Below, in pieces: positions 8,827-16,616 of a stretch of 64,000 nt of DNA. The stretch's first letter is position 1. The number at the start of each line of letters is the position of its first letter. The notes below the pieces were generated by a model that was not told the origin of the DNA, searched no databases, and saw only the letters and a program-made list of their open reading frames with translations. The stretch is from Phycicoccus sp. CSK15P-2 (GTDB lineage Bacteria > Actinomycetota > Actinomycetes > Actinomycetales > Dermatophilaceae): positions 18,711 through 82,710 of the forward strand of contig NZ_JAFDVE010000016.1 of assembly GCF_016888005.1 (NCBI RefSeq), given 5' to 3'. A program made the translations under genes and the position numbers.

Positions 8827-9281
8827 CCGCGAGGCAGCACGAGGCCCGCAGCCGCTCGGCAGCAGGTGGCTCACGTGCCCTCCGGGGTGTCGGGTGGGAA
8901 TGGCGCGGACCACCGGCCCGACACCTCGCCGACCGAGGATGCTCGCGCGCGTGCTAAGTGCATGTCGTCAGTTCGTCAAGAGACCGTCAACGGTGGGCGT
9001 GTCGCGGTCCGCGCGATCCCTTCGGCGACGGGCCCGTCCCGGCGGTCGGGTGAACGACGAACTCGCAGGTCCCGATACCCATGAGGGTTTCTTAACATCG
9101 GGATGACGTCGCGTTGTCGTGGCGCGGGAGATGCTCTTTCTCGTCACCGGGTACATGAGCGGTCTCGGTGGCTGCCATGAGTCCACCCCCGCCCGCGGGA
9201 CGGCCGGAACCGGGCGCGTCGGAACCCCTGCACCGACGCTCCTTCGGGACCGACCCGCGAGGCGGGGGTGGCGTCATTACG
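8827..9281. other. Intergenic region without recognised gene
   Basis: About 455 bases between the convergent kinase gene and the aminotransferase terminator. Short ORFs on both strands have no recognisable domain or good start signals. There is a locally A/T-richer patch near 9080-9115 (GGGTTTCTTAACATCGGG) that stands out from its surroundings, but I cannot assign it. Confidence 0.5.
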
Positions 9282-9312
9282 GGCTCCTCCTGCGGTGCGG
9301 GCAGGAGGAGCC
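9282..9312 (-). terminator. Hairpin terminator after the aminotransferase
   Basis: Inverted repeat with 12-bp arms, GGCTCCTCCTGC (9282-9293) and GCAGGAGGAGCC (9301-9312). It lies directly downstream of the stop of the minus-strand gene. There is no T-run, as is usual in GC-rich actinobacteria. Confidence 0.65.
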
Positions 9313-9321
9313 GGTGTCACC

Positions 9322-10686
9322 TCACCAGGGCAGCTCGACCGACAGGTCGCGGGGGTCGTCGGCCACGACCCAGCCCCCGTCGACATCCCGGGTGTACTCC
9401 ACCCCGGGCCCCGTCGTGGCGAGTGCTCGGACGGCCGCGAGAAGGCGCTCCACGTGCTCCGGGGTCGTCGCCAGACCCGCGCTGACCCGCACGGCGGTCG
9501 TGTGCTCGGGGGTGCTCGCGAGCAGTGCGTCGACGAGCAGGTGCGCACAGAACTTCCCGGCGCGGACCCCGATGCCGTACTCCGCCGACAGCGCCGCGGC
9601 GACGAGGTGGGCGTCGAGACCGTCGACCGTGAAGGCGACGACGGGGCCGCGGTCGGTGTCCGGCCCGAAGATCGACGACGTCCGCACACCGGGAATGTCC
9701 CGCAGCCCGTCCGACAGCCGTTCGGTGAGCACGTGCTCGTGCTGCTCGACGGCGGTCCGGTGCTCGCGCACCGCGGCGCAGGCGGCGGCCAGGGCCACGG
9801 CACCGAGCACGTTGGGGCTACCGCCCTCGTGCCGTGCCGGGCCCGTCGACCAGCGGATCGCATCCCGGGTGACCTCCGCGCTGGCCCCGCCGCCTGCGAG
9901 GTAGGGGTCGGCGGCGTCGAGCCAGTCCCGGCGACCCACGAGCGCTCCGGCGCCATAGGGCGCGTAGAGCTTGTGACCGGAGAAGGCGACCCAGTCGGCA
10001 CCGAGGGAGCCGAGGTCGACCGGCCGGTGGGCGACGAGCTGGGCGGCGTCGACGAGCACCCGCGCTCCGTGTCGCTGCGCGGTGCGGACCACCTGGTCGA
10101 GCGGCCAGAGCTCACCGGTGACGTTGGACGCGCCCGCGACGACGACGAGCGGTGTCGGACCGTCCTCCAGGGCGGACAGCCGGGCGTCGAGCGCGGTCAG
10201 CGCCGACGCGACCCCCGCAGCGGGGACCGGGAGCCGGTGGACGTCCTCCGGCTGCCACGGGAGCAGCGACGCGTGGTGCTCGGACTCGAACACGACCACC
10301 GGCGTCCCCGTGGGCAGCGCGCGGGCGAGGAGGGTCACCGCGTCGGTCGTGTTCCGGGTGAGGACGACGACGTCGTCCCGGCGGGCACCGACGAACCGGG
10401 CGACCTCCTCCCGGGCCGCCTCGTAGTGGGCGCTGGTCACCCGGGAGAGCCAGCCCTGACCGCGGTGCACCGAGGAGTACGTCCGCACGGCCGTGTCGAC
10501 GGCACGCACGACAGACTCCAGAGCCGGCGTGGAGGCCCCGTGGTCGAGGGCGGCGTAGTCGACCCAGGTGCCGTGGACGGTGGGCACCGGGCCGGGCCGC
10601 ACGACGGCGGGGACCGGGACGTCGGGGGTGGTCAGCCGGTGGGCGAGGTGCAGGGCGGACTCGTCGACAGGTCGGATGCTGGACAT
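9322..10686 (-). CDS. Class V aminotransferase, cysteine-desulfurase-like, under SAM-IV control
   Basis: PLP enzyme of 454 residues of the SufS/CsdB (aminotransferase class V) fold. The PLP-binding Lys lies in VAFSGHKLYAPYG, and a catalytic-type Cys sits in VRAGKFCAHLL, matching the R-x-G-x-x-C-x-H pattern of group II desulfurases, so sulfur transfer from a Cys-like substrate is plausible. ATG 10686 has GAGGAG at good spacing. A longer ORF from 10833 begins inside the riboswitch and is wrong. The riboswitch ties expression to S-adenosylmethionine, suggesting a role in sulfur/methionine metabolism; no Fe-S cluster genes are adjacent. Confidence 0.87.
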   Translation of the reverse strand: MSSIRPVDESALHLAHRLTTPDVPVPAVVRPGPVPTVHGTWVDYAALDHGASTPALESVVRAVDTAVRTYSSVHRGQGWLSRVTSAHYEAAREEVARFVGARRDDVVVLTRNTTDAVTLLARALPTGTPVVVFESEHHASLLPWQPEDVHRLPVPAAGVASALTALDARLSALEDGPTPLVVVAGASNVTGELWPLDQVVRTAQRHGARVLVDAAQLVAHRPVDLGSLGADWVAFSGHKLYAPYGAGALVGRRDWLDAADPYLAGGGASAEVTRDAIRWSTGPARHEGGSPNVLGAVALAAACAAVREHRTAVEQHEHVLTERLSDGLRDIPGVRTSSIFGPDTDRGPVVAFTVDGLDAHLVAAALSAEYGIGVRAGKFCAHLLVDALLASTPEHTTAVRVSAGLATTPEHVERLLAAVRALATTGPGVEYTRDVDGGWVVADDPRDLSVELPW

Positions 10687-10700
10687 CGAGGCTCCTCGAG

Positions 10701-10719
10701 GGCCGAAGGACCCTCGGCC
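10701..10719 (-). promoter_or_regulatory. Candidate expression-platform hairpin of SAM-IV riboswitch
   Basis: On the minus strand GGCCGA and TCGGCC can pair around a short loop; alternatively CGAGGG can pair with CCCTCG, which abuts the GAGGAG ribosome binding site. The two pairings exclude each other, fitting translational control. No U-tailed terminator is present. Confidence 0.45.
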
Positions 10720-10722
10720 GCA

Positions 10723-10841
10723 CCGGGATCCCGCGCTTGCCGACGCCACCTCGGCGCCGACCAGGTCGTCACCCGGAGCACCCCACCGCGGAGGAGGGTT
10801 GCCGGCCAGCGAGCCGGGGCTTGGCGCTGGCACTCATGACC
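10723..10841 (-). ncRNA. SAM-IV riboswitch (S-adenosylmethionine sensor)
   Basis: Leader of the aminotransferase gene. Reading the minus strand from 10841, it starts GGTCATGAGTGCCAGC, continues AAGCCCCGGCTCGCTGGCCG, then GGCAACCCTCC and GCGGTGGGGTGCTCCGGG, closes P1 with GTGACGACC, and ends in the downstream pseudoknot region with GGCAAGCGCGGG. These are the conserved blocks I know from the actinobacterial SAM-IV class, which shares the SAM-I binding core but has different peripheral helices. In this class SAM binding normally represses the downstream gene. Confidence 0.88.
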
Positions 10842-10895
10842 TACGCCGACAGTGTGCCCTCGCCGAGGGGCGCCCGTCAGCCGCCGTCCGCTGGA

Positions 10896-10921
10896 CGAGA
10901 GAACCCCCGGGGGTTCTCTCG
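10896..10921 (-). terminator. Perfect hairpin terminator downstream of leuS
   Basis: Perfect inverted repeat with 13-bp arms (CGAGAGAACCCCC and GGGGGTTCTCTCG) just after the leuS stop. It separates leuS transcription from the riboswitch, which begins about 55 bases further on. Confidence 0.75.
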
Positions 10922-10931
10922 CCCGTCCGCC

Positions 10932-13838
10932 TCAGGCCGGGACGACGTTGACGAGCCCGGGCGCCCGCACGATGACGGTGCGCACTCCCCCGGCCGTCGC
11001 CTCCTGCACCTTGGGACGGGCCAGCGCCAGCTCGCGCAGCGCGTCCTCGGCGATGTCGCTCGGGACCTCGATGCGGTCGCGGACCTTGCCCTTGATCTGG
11101 ACGACACAGGTGACCGTGTCGTCGACGAGCAGGCCGGGGTCGGCCACCGGGAAGGGCTGGTACACGAGCGAGCGGTCGTGCCCGAGACGGGCCCAGAGCT
11201 CCTCGGCGATGTGCGGCGCGAGCGGCGCGACCATGAGGACGAGCGCCTCGGCCGCCTCGCGGGGCACACCGCCCTCGAGCTTGGTCAGCGCGTTGTTGAG
11301 CTCGGTGAGCCGCGCGATGGCGGTGTTGAACCCGAGCGAGCCGAAGTCGGTGCGGACGGCGTCGACCGTGCGGTGCAGCACCCGGGTCGTGGCGTCGTCG
11401 AGCGGGGTGTCGACGACGCGCAGGGCGCCGGTCTCCTCGTCGACGACGTTGCGCCACAGCCGCTGGAGGAAGCGCTGGCTGCCGACGACGGCACGGGTGT
11501 CCCACGGCTTGCTCTGCTCGAGCGGGCCGAGACCCATCTCGTAGAGCCGGAAGGTGTCGGCGCCGAACGCCGCGTACATGTCGTCCGGGCTGACCATGTT
11601 CTTCAGCGACTTGCCGATCTTCCCGAACTCACGCGAGACCGGGGCACCGCCGTGGGTGAAGGTCTGCCGGCCGTCGTCGTCGACGTGCTCCTCGACCTCA
11701 CCGGCCTCGACGTACTGGCCGCGGGCGTCGGTGTAGGCGGGGGCCTGGATGTAGCCCTGGGCGAAGTACGTGCGGAACGGCTCGCCCGAGGCGAGGTGCC
11801 CGAGGTCGTGCAGCACCTTGTGCCAGAACCGGGCGTAGAGCAGGTGCAGCACGGCGTGCTCGACGCCACCGACGTAGAGGTCGACGCCACCCGGGTCGCG
11901 GGTCCCGGCCGGCGCGCCGGCGACCGGCTCGGGGCGCGGGCCCATCCAGTAGGCCTCGTTCTCGGGGTCGACGAGCGCGGCGTCGTTCGCCGGGTCGAGG
12001 TAGCGCAGGTAGTACCAGCAGGAGCCGGCCCACTGCGGCATGACGTTGGTGTCCCGGCGGAAGGTGCGCGGGCCCCGGCCGTCACCGAGGTCGAGCTCGA
12101 CGGTGACCCACTCGTGGTCGCGGGCGAGCGGCGGTTCCGGCTCGCTGTGGGCGTCCTGCGGGTCGTAGACCTTCGGGCTGTAGTCGGGGACGTCCGGCAG
12201 CTCGACGGGCAGCTGGTCCTCGGGCACTCCGTGGGCGATGCCGTCCTCGTCGAAGACGACGGGGAAGGGCTCGCCCCAGTAGCGCTGGCGGGCGAAGAGC
12301 CAGTCGCGCAGCTTGTACGTGACGGCACCCTCGCCGAGGCCCTCGGCCTCCAGCCAGCCGATGATCCGCTCCTTGGCCTCGGCGACGCCGAGGCCGTCGA
12401 GGCTCACCTCGTCGTTGGCGGAGTTCATCGCCGGGCCGTCGCCGGTGTAGGCCGTGGACTCGTCGTGGCCCTCGGGGGGTCGCACGGTGCGGACGACGGG
12501 CAGGGCGTAGGCGGCCGCGAAGTCCCAGTCGCGCTCGTCCTGGGCCGGCACGGCCATGATCGCCCCGGTGCCGTAGCCCATGAGGACGTAGTCGGCGACG
12601 AACACCGGCACCCGGGCTCCGTTCACCGGGTTGACGGCCCATCCGCCCGTGAAGACACCGGTCTTGGCCTTGCCCTCGTCCTGGCGCTCGGCGTCGGTCT
12701 TGGCCGCGGCGGCGGCCCGGTAGCCGGCGACCGCCTCGGCCGGGGTGGCCGCACCGCCGGTCCAGGCGTCCTTGGTGCCCTCGGGCCAGCCGCCCTCGGG
12801 CACGAGGGTCTCGACGAGCGGGTGCTCGGGGGCGAGCACCATGAAGGTGGCGCCGAACAGCGTGTCCGGGCGGGTGGTGAAGACCTCGATGCCGGCGCCT
12901 TCGCCGGCATCGACGGCGAACGTCACCCGGGCGCCCTGGCTGCGCCCGATCCAGTTGCGCTGCATCGTCTTGACCTTCTCGGGCCACTCGACGCGGTCGA
13001 GGTCGTCGGCGAGACGGTCGGCGTACTCGGTGATCCGCATGACCCACTGGCGCAGGTTGCGCTTGAAGACCGGGTAGTTGCCGCGGTCGGAGCGGCCCTC
13101 GTTCGTGACCTCCTCGTTGGCCAGCACGGTGCCGAGGCCGGGACACCAGTTGACCTCGGCCTCGACCGACTGCACGAGCCGGCGGGCGTCGAGCAGCGCG
13201 GCCCGCTCGGTGTGGGAGAGGTCGTCCCAGGCGCGGCCGTCGGGCGTGGGCCGGGCGCCGCCGCGGTACTCCTCGACGAGCTCGGCGATGGGGCGGGCCC
13301 GGCCGGTGCCGCCGTCCGCGCGCTCGGCCTCCGGGTCGTACCAGGAGTCGAAGATCTGGAGGAAGATCCACTGCGTCCAGCGGTAGTAGTCGGGGTCGAT
13401 GGTGCGGATGGCGCGGCGGTCGTCGTGGCCGAGGCCGAGGCGGCGCAGCTGGCGCGCCATGATCGTGATGTTCTCCTCGGTGGTCTTGCGCGGGTGCTGT
13501 CCGGTCTGCACGGCGTACTGCTCGGCGGGCAGGCCGAAGGCGTCGTAGCCGAGGCAGTGCAGGACGTTGCGGCCGAGCATCCGGTTGTACCGGGCGTAGA
13601 CGTCGGTGGCGATGTAGCCGAGGGGGTGCCCGACGTGCAGGCCCGCACCACTCGGGTACGGGAACATGTCGAGGACGAGCAGGTGGCCCCCCGGGTGCTC
13701 GGCGACGCCGGCGGGGTCGGCCCACGGGCCGGCCGGGTTGGGGGCGCGGAAGGTGCCCTGCTCCTCCCAGCGGTCCTGCCACGCGACCTCGATCTGTCCG
13801 GCCAGCTCGGCGGTGTAGCGGTACGGGGTCTCGCTCAT
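10932..13838 (-). CDS. leuS: Leucyl-tRNA synthetase
   Basis: Charges tRNA-Leu. It is 968 residues, as in actinobacterial LeuRS. The class I HIGH motif is HVGH (residues 68-71) and the KMSKS-equivalent loop is [12 protein letters not shown] near residue 737; a CP1 editing domain lies between, and an anticodon-binding domain and C-terminal LeuRS domain follow. ATG 13838 gives the family start [10 protein letters not shown]; an upstream in-frame ATG at 13883 sits on the attenuator terminator's T-run and is not credible. The leader (13885-13964) encodes a Leu-rich peptide and a terminator. Confidence 0.96.
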   Translation of the reverse strand: MSETPYRYTAELAGQIEVAWQDRWEEQGTFRAPNPAGPWADPAGVAEHPGGHLLVLDMFPYPSGAGLHVGHPLGYIATDVYARYNRMLGRNVLHCLGYDAFGLPAEQYAVQTGQHPRKTTEENITIMARQLRRLGLGHDDRRAIRTIDPDYYRWTQWIFLQIFDSWYDPEAERADGGTGRARPIAELVEEYRGGARPTPDGRAWDDLSHTERAALLDARRLVQSVEAEVNWCPGLGTVLANEEVTNEGRSDRGNYPVFKRNLRQWVMRITEYADRLADDLDRVEWPEKVKTMQRNWIGRSQGARVTFAVDAGEGAGIEVFTTRPDTLFGATFMVLAPEHPLVETLVPEGGWPEGTKDAWTGGAATPAEAVAGYRAAAAAKTDAERQDEGKAKTGVFTGGWAVNPVNGARVPVFVADYVLMGYGTGAIMAVPAQDERDWDFAAAYALPVVRTVRPPEGHDESTAYTGDGPAMNSANDEVSLDGLGVAEAKERIIGWLEAEGLGEGAVTYKLRDWLFARQRYWGEPFPVVFDEDGIAHGVPEDQLPVELPDVPDYSPKVYDPQDAHSEPEPPLARDHEWVTVELDLGDGRGPRTFRRDTNVMPQWAGSCWYYLRYLDPANDAALVDPENEAYWMGPRPEPVAGAPAGTRDPGGVDLYVGGVEHAVLHLLYARFWHKVLHDLGHLASGEPFRTYFAQGYIQAPAYTDARGQYVEAGEVEEHVDDDGRQTFTHGGAPVSREFGKIGKSLKNMVSPDDMYAAFGADTFRLYEMGLGPLEQSKPWDTRAVVGSQRFLQRLWRNVVDEETGALRVVDTPLDDATTRVLHRTVDAVRTDFGSLGFNTAIARLTELNNALTKLEGGVPREAAEALVLMVAPLAPHIAEELWARLGHDRSLVYQPFPVADPGLLVDDTVTCVVQIKGKVRDRIEVPSDIAEDALRELALARPKVQEATAGGVRTVIVRAPGLVNVVPA

Positions 13839-13884
13839 CTCGTCCTCGTCGGTTCGTCTCGGTGTCGGGTGTCCCGCAGCCATG

Positions 13885-13909
13885 AAAAAACCCCTCGCAC
13901 AGGAGGGGT
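13885..13909 (-). terminator. leuS attenuator terminator
   Basis: Intrinsic terminator with real U-tail: 7-bp arms ACCCCTC and GAGGGGT around loop CTGTGC, then six T (13890-13885), on the minus strand. It lies between the leader peptide and the leuS start, 46 bases before ATG 13838, so it can only act as a conditional terminator. A/T runs are very rare in this DNA. Confidence 0.85.
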
Positions 13910-13911
13910 CG

Positions 13912-13937
13912 CCGCGCGGGCCGTGGGGCCGGCGCGG
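13912..13937 (-). promoter_or_regulatory. Hairpin directly after leuS leader peptide stop
   Basis: On the minus strand CCGCGC pairs with GCGCGG and, inside it, GGCC pairs with GGCC around loop CCAC, with one C-C mismatch. It begins at the base after the leader stop codon, where a translating ribosome would cover or free it. It may be the pause or alternative stem of the attenuator; I could not identify a strong antiterminator pairing. Confidence 0.55.
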
Positions 13938-13964
13938 CTAGGGAAGAAGCAGGAACCTCGCCAC
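13938..13964 (-). CDS. leuS leader peptide MARFLLLP
   Basis: Eight-residue ORF: GTG GCG AGG TTC CTG CTT CTT CCC TAG. Three of eight codons are Leu, consecutive, and two are CTT, a codon rarely used in DNA of this base composition. The start is 6 bases after TACCCT (13976-13971), so the transcript probably begins at the GTG itself. It is followed by a hairpin and a U-tailed terminator before leuS, the layout of ribosome-mediated attenuation: low charged tRNA-Leu stalls the ribosome on the Leu codons and permits readthrough. Confidence 0.8.
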   Translation of the reverse strand: MARFLLLP

Positions 13965-13970
13965 GGGCTC

Positions 13971-13976
13971 AGGGTA
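13971..13976 (-). promoter_or_regulatory. -10 box of leuS leader transcript
   Basis: TACCCT on the minus strand, 6 bases before the leader peptide GTG. No clear -35 hexamer is seen. Confidence 0.55.
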
Positions 13977-14024
13977 CCGCAGCGGCGGCACGACCGCGGT
14001 CGGCGACCGTGCCGCCCGGCGGGC

Positions 14025-14495
14025 TCAGTGCATCCCGTGGACGACGGCGTGCCCGCGGCCCCGGGAGATGAGCCACCGGTTGACGGGCACCGTGACGACG
14101 AACGCCACCGCGAGCGAGAACGCCAGCGCGGCCCAGAACAGCACCGTGACCGGGCCGGCGTCCATGGCGCCGGGCACGAGGACCATCACCGCGTTGTCGA
14201 CGACCTCCATGACGGCGATGGAGACCGTGTCGGCCGCGACGGTCAGCCCGAGGGCCGAGCCGAGCGCCACGCCGGCCCGCAGGATCGGGGTGAGGGTGAG
14301 CGCGTAGCCGAAGACGAAGGCGAGCGCCACCGACAGCACGACGGTGGCGCCGGTCGAGAACCCGGCTGCGGTCCCCACGACCATGCCGAGGACCTCGCCG
14401 ATGGCGCATCCCGTGAGGCAGTGCAGCGTCGCGCTGGCCGCCTGTCCCCAGGTGGCCGGTCCGTGGTCGGTGGTCGGGTGCGTGTGCTCGCTCAT
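14025..14495 (-). CDS. DUF4396 membrane protein, probably copper-regulated
   Basis: Membrane protein of 156 residues with about four helices. It resembles DUF4396 proteins: a His-rich N-terminus (SEHTHPTTDHGPATW), a Cys pair flanking a His-containing helix start (TLHCLTGCAIGEVLGM), and a second half ending in a His-rich tail (RGRGHAVVHGMH). The His and Cys positions suggest metal handling but no activity is established that I know. Its promoter carries the CsoR-like palindrome at 14511-14527, so copper or a related thiophilic metal may induce it. Confidence 0.75.
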   Translation of the reverse strand: MSEHTHPTTDHGPATWGQAASATLHCLTGCAIGEVLGMVVGTAAGFSTGATVVLSVALAFVFGYALTLTPILRAGVALGSALGLTVAADTVSIAVMEVVDNAVMVLVPGAMDAGPVTVLFWAALAFSLAVAFVVTVPVNRWLISRGRGHAVVHGMH

Positions 14496-14510
14496 GCGCG
14501 CGACAACGAG

Positions 14511-14527
14511 ATACCCCTATGGGGTAT
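14511..14527. promoter_or_regulatory. CsoR-like operator palindrome
   Basis: Perfect 7-bp arms ATACCCC and GGGGTAT around spacer TAT, 15 bases before the DUF4396 start. It matches the general TACCC-N-GGGTA pattern of Cu(I)-sensing CsoR operators. No csoR gene is in the window, so the regulator would act in trans. Confidence 0.6.
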
Positions 14528-14563
14528 TCCTGTCCGCGGCATCGTGCCGGCCGCGCCTGGCGC

Positions 14564-16036
14564 TCAGCGCAGCTCGAGGACGCCGTCGTCGACGCGGCCG
14601 AGCCGGGTCGTCGCGAGGTCGTACGCGTAGCTCTGCACGACCCGCCACGGCGCGTGCTCGCCCTGCCGCGGAAGGAGGTGCCGCCCCCGACGGATGTAGC
14701 CCGAGGTGAGGTCGAGCAGCGGACGGTCGGCACCGCCCGAGCCGTCCCACCGGGGCACCGCCACGGTCCGGCCGTGCCGCTCCATCCACCGGCGCAGCGA
14801 GCCGAACCACCGGGCCGTGAGGTCGGCGCGCAGCGTCCAGCTCGCGTTGGTGTACCCGACCGCGAGGACGAGGTTCGGCACGTCGGAGAGCATGCAGCCC
14901 TTGTAGACATGTCTCGTGGGGACGTCGACCGGACAGCCGTCGACGACGAGCTCCGCTCCTCCGCAGATCTCTAGCCGCAGCCCGGTGGCCGTGACCACGA
15001 CGTCGGCCCCGACCACCGTCCCGTCGGTGAGCCGTACCCCCTCGGGGACGAGCCGGTCGACCGTGCCCGTCACGACCTCGGCGTCGCCCGACGCGAGCAC
15101 CTCGAGGAGGTCGCCGTCCGGTGCGACGCAGACCCGCTGGTCCCACGGGTCGTACGCGGGCGAGAAGTGGACGTCCACCGGGTAGCCCTCCGGCAGCCGG
15201 GCGACGAGCCGGTCGCGCAGGACCCGGCGGCCGCCCTCGGGGTAGCGCCGCAGCAGCTGGTACGTGAGCGTCGACAGCGCGACGTTCTTGGCCCGGACGG
15301 CGCGGTGTGCAGCCCCGGCCGGCAGCAGGCGCCGGGCGAGGTCGGCGAGCCCGTCGGTGTTGGGCAGCGCCACGACGTAGCCCGGGCTGCGCTGCAGCAT
15401 CGTCACGTGCGCGGCGCCGGCCTCGACGATCGCGGGGAGGAGGGTGACCGCCGTCGCGCCGCTCCCGATGACGACGACGCGTCTCCCGTCGAGCGCGAGG
15501 TCCTCCGGCCAGTGCTGCGGGTGCACGACCGGGCCGGCGAAGTCGTCCCGGCCCGGGAAGTCGACCACGTACCCGGACTCGTAGCTGTAGTAGCCCGTCG
15601 CGAGGTGGACGAAGCGCGCGCGATGGGTGAGCACCTCACCGTCGCCGCGCCGCGCCGTCACCGTCCAGCGACGGTCGTGCGCGGACCACTCGAGACCGGT
15701 GACCCGCTGCCCGAGGTGGATGCGCTCGGTCACCCCGTACGCCTCCGCCGTCTCGTGCACGTACCGGAGGATCTCCTCGGCACGGGCGATCGACGTCGCA
15801 CCCCGCCACGGCCGGAACGGGAACCCGAGCGTGTACATGTCCGAGTCCGAGCGGACGCCCGGGTACCGGAAGAGGTCCCACGTGCCGCCGATGGCGTCGC
15901 GCGCCTCGAGGAGGGCCCAGGACGGTGCGGGGTCCTCCATCGCGAGCCGGCAGCCGGCGTCGACACCCGAGATGCCCGCCCCGACGACGAGGACGTCGAC
16001 GTCCAGGGGTGGTGGGGCCGGGGGGTCGTGGCGCAT
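14564..16036 (-). CDS. Flavin-containing (Baeyer-Villiger type) monooxygenase
   Basis: NADPH/FAD monooxygenase of 490 residues. It shows an N-terminal FAD-binding GxGxxG (VLVVGAGISGVDAG, about residue 15), ARDAIGGTWDLFRYPGVRSDS, the signature FAGPVVHPQHWP fitting F-x-G-x-x-x-H-x-x-x-W-P, and a second Rossmann motif VVVIGSGATAV. Family members oxidise ketones or heteroatoms; the substrate is unknown. ATG 16036 was chosen because TACCCT lies 7 bases upstream; a longer ORF reaches 16117. The gene is divergent from gpx. Confidence 0.88.
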   Translation of the reverse strand: MRHDPPAPPPLDVDVLVVGAGISGVDAGCRLAMEDPAPSWALLEARDAIGGTWDLFRYPGVRSDSDMYTLGFPFRPWRGATSIARAEEILRYVHETAEAYGVTERIHLGQRVTGLEWSAHDRRWTVTARRGDGEVLTHRARFVHLATGYYSYESGYVVDFPGRDDFAGPVVHPQHWPEDLALDGRRVVVIGSGATAVTLLPAIVEAGAAHVTMLQRSPGYVVALPNTDGLADLARRLLPAGAAHRAVRAKNVALSTLTYQLLRRYPEGGRRVLRDRLVARLPEGYPVDVHFSPAYDPWDQRVCVAPDGDLLEVLASGDAEVVTGTVDRLVPEGVRLTDGTVVGADVVVTATGLRLEICGGAELVVDGCPVDVPTRHVYKGCMLSDVPNLVLAVGYTNASWTLRADLTARWFGSLRRWMERHGRTVAVPRWDGSGGADRPLLDLTSGYIRRGRHLLPRQGEHAPWRVVQSYAYDLATTRLGRVDDGVLELR

Positions 16037-16043
16037 CGGCCCA

Positions 16044-16049
16044 AGGGTA
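16044..16049 (-). promoter_or_regulatory. -10 box for leaderless monooxygenase gene
   Basis: TACCCT on the minus strand, 7 bases before ATG 16036. Confidence 0.5.
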
Positions 16050-16115
16050 GATGGCGCCCCGCCCACGAGGGCCCGGTCAGGAGAACGTGTGGGCACCGCG
16101 TGCGACGATGACGCC

Positions 16116-16616
16116 ATGACGACCCTGCACGACTTCTCCGCCCGGACCCTGAACGGCGAGGACCGCTCGCTCGCCGACTACGCCGGGAAGGTCGTGCTCG
16201 TCGTCAACACCGCGAGCAAGTGCGGCTTCACCCCGCAGTACGCCGGCCTCGAGGCGCTGTACGAGGAGCTCGAGGAGGACGGCTTCGTCATCCTCGGCTT
16301 CCCGTGCAACCAGTTCGGCTCGCAGGAGCCCGGCGGCGAGGACGAGATCGGCGAGTTCTGCCAGCTCAACTACGGCGTCAGCTTCCCGATGTTCGCCAAG
16401 GTCGACGTCAACGGCGACGACGAGCACCCGCTCTACGGATGGCTGAAGTCCGAGAAGAAGGGGCTGCTGGGCGGTCGGATCAGGTGGAACTTCACGAAGT
16501 TCCTCGTCGGGCGGGACGGCCGGGTCGTCGGACGCTACTCCCCCAGGACCGAGCCGGCCGACCTCGCGGGCGACGTGCGCGCAGCTCTGGTCGACGGGAC
16601 CGGCTCCGACGGATGA
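16116..16616 (+). CDS. Glutathione peroxidase-family thiol peroxidase
   Basis: Cys-type GPx homologue of 166 residues that reduces peroxides. The catalytic tetrad elements are visible: Cys in NTASKCGFTPQY, Gln in GFPCNQFGSQEPG, and Trp-Asn in RWNFTKFLV. As Cys is used and actinobacteria generally lack glutathione, thioredoxin is the likely reductant (inference). It overlaps the next gene by ATGA, heading a three-gene coupled operon. Confidence 0.9.
   Translation: MTTLHDFSARTLNGEDRSLADYAGKVVLVVNTASKCGFTPQYAGLEALYEELEEDGFVILGFPCNQFGSQEPGGEDEIGEFCQLNYGVSFPMFAKVDVNGDDEHPLYGWLKSEKKGLLGGRIRWNFTKFLVGRDGRVVGRYSPRTEPADLAGDVRAALVDGTGSDG

Noticed and set aside
8827..9281. Small protein from 9119 (AREMLFLVTGYMSGLGG)
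   Set aside because: No ribosome binding site of note, and no similarity that I can recognise; overlaps the aminotransferase terminator and gene.
10687..10833. N-terminal extension of the aminotransferase from ATG 10833
   Set aside because: It would translate the riboswitch; ATG 10686 has a good ribosome binding site and fits the family start.
10932..13838. LeuRS with defective KMSKS (KIGKS)
   Set aside because: The two catalytic Lys and the loop context are kept; such variants are usual in the enzyme family.
10737..14630. 1297-codon plus-strand frame
   Set aside because: Antisense shadow of leuS; Asp/Val/Glu-rich with no family features.
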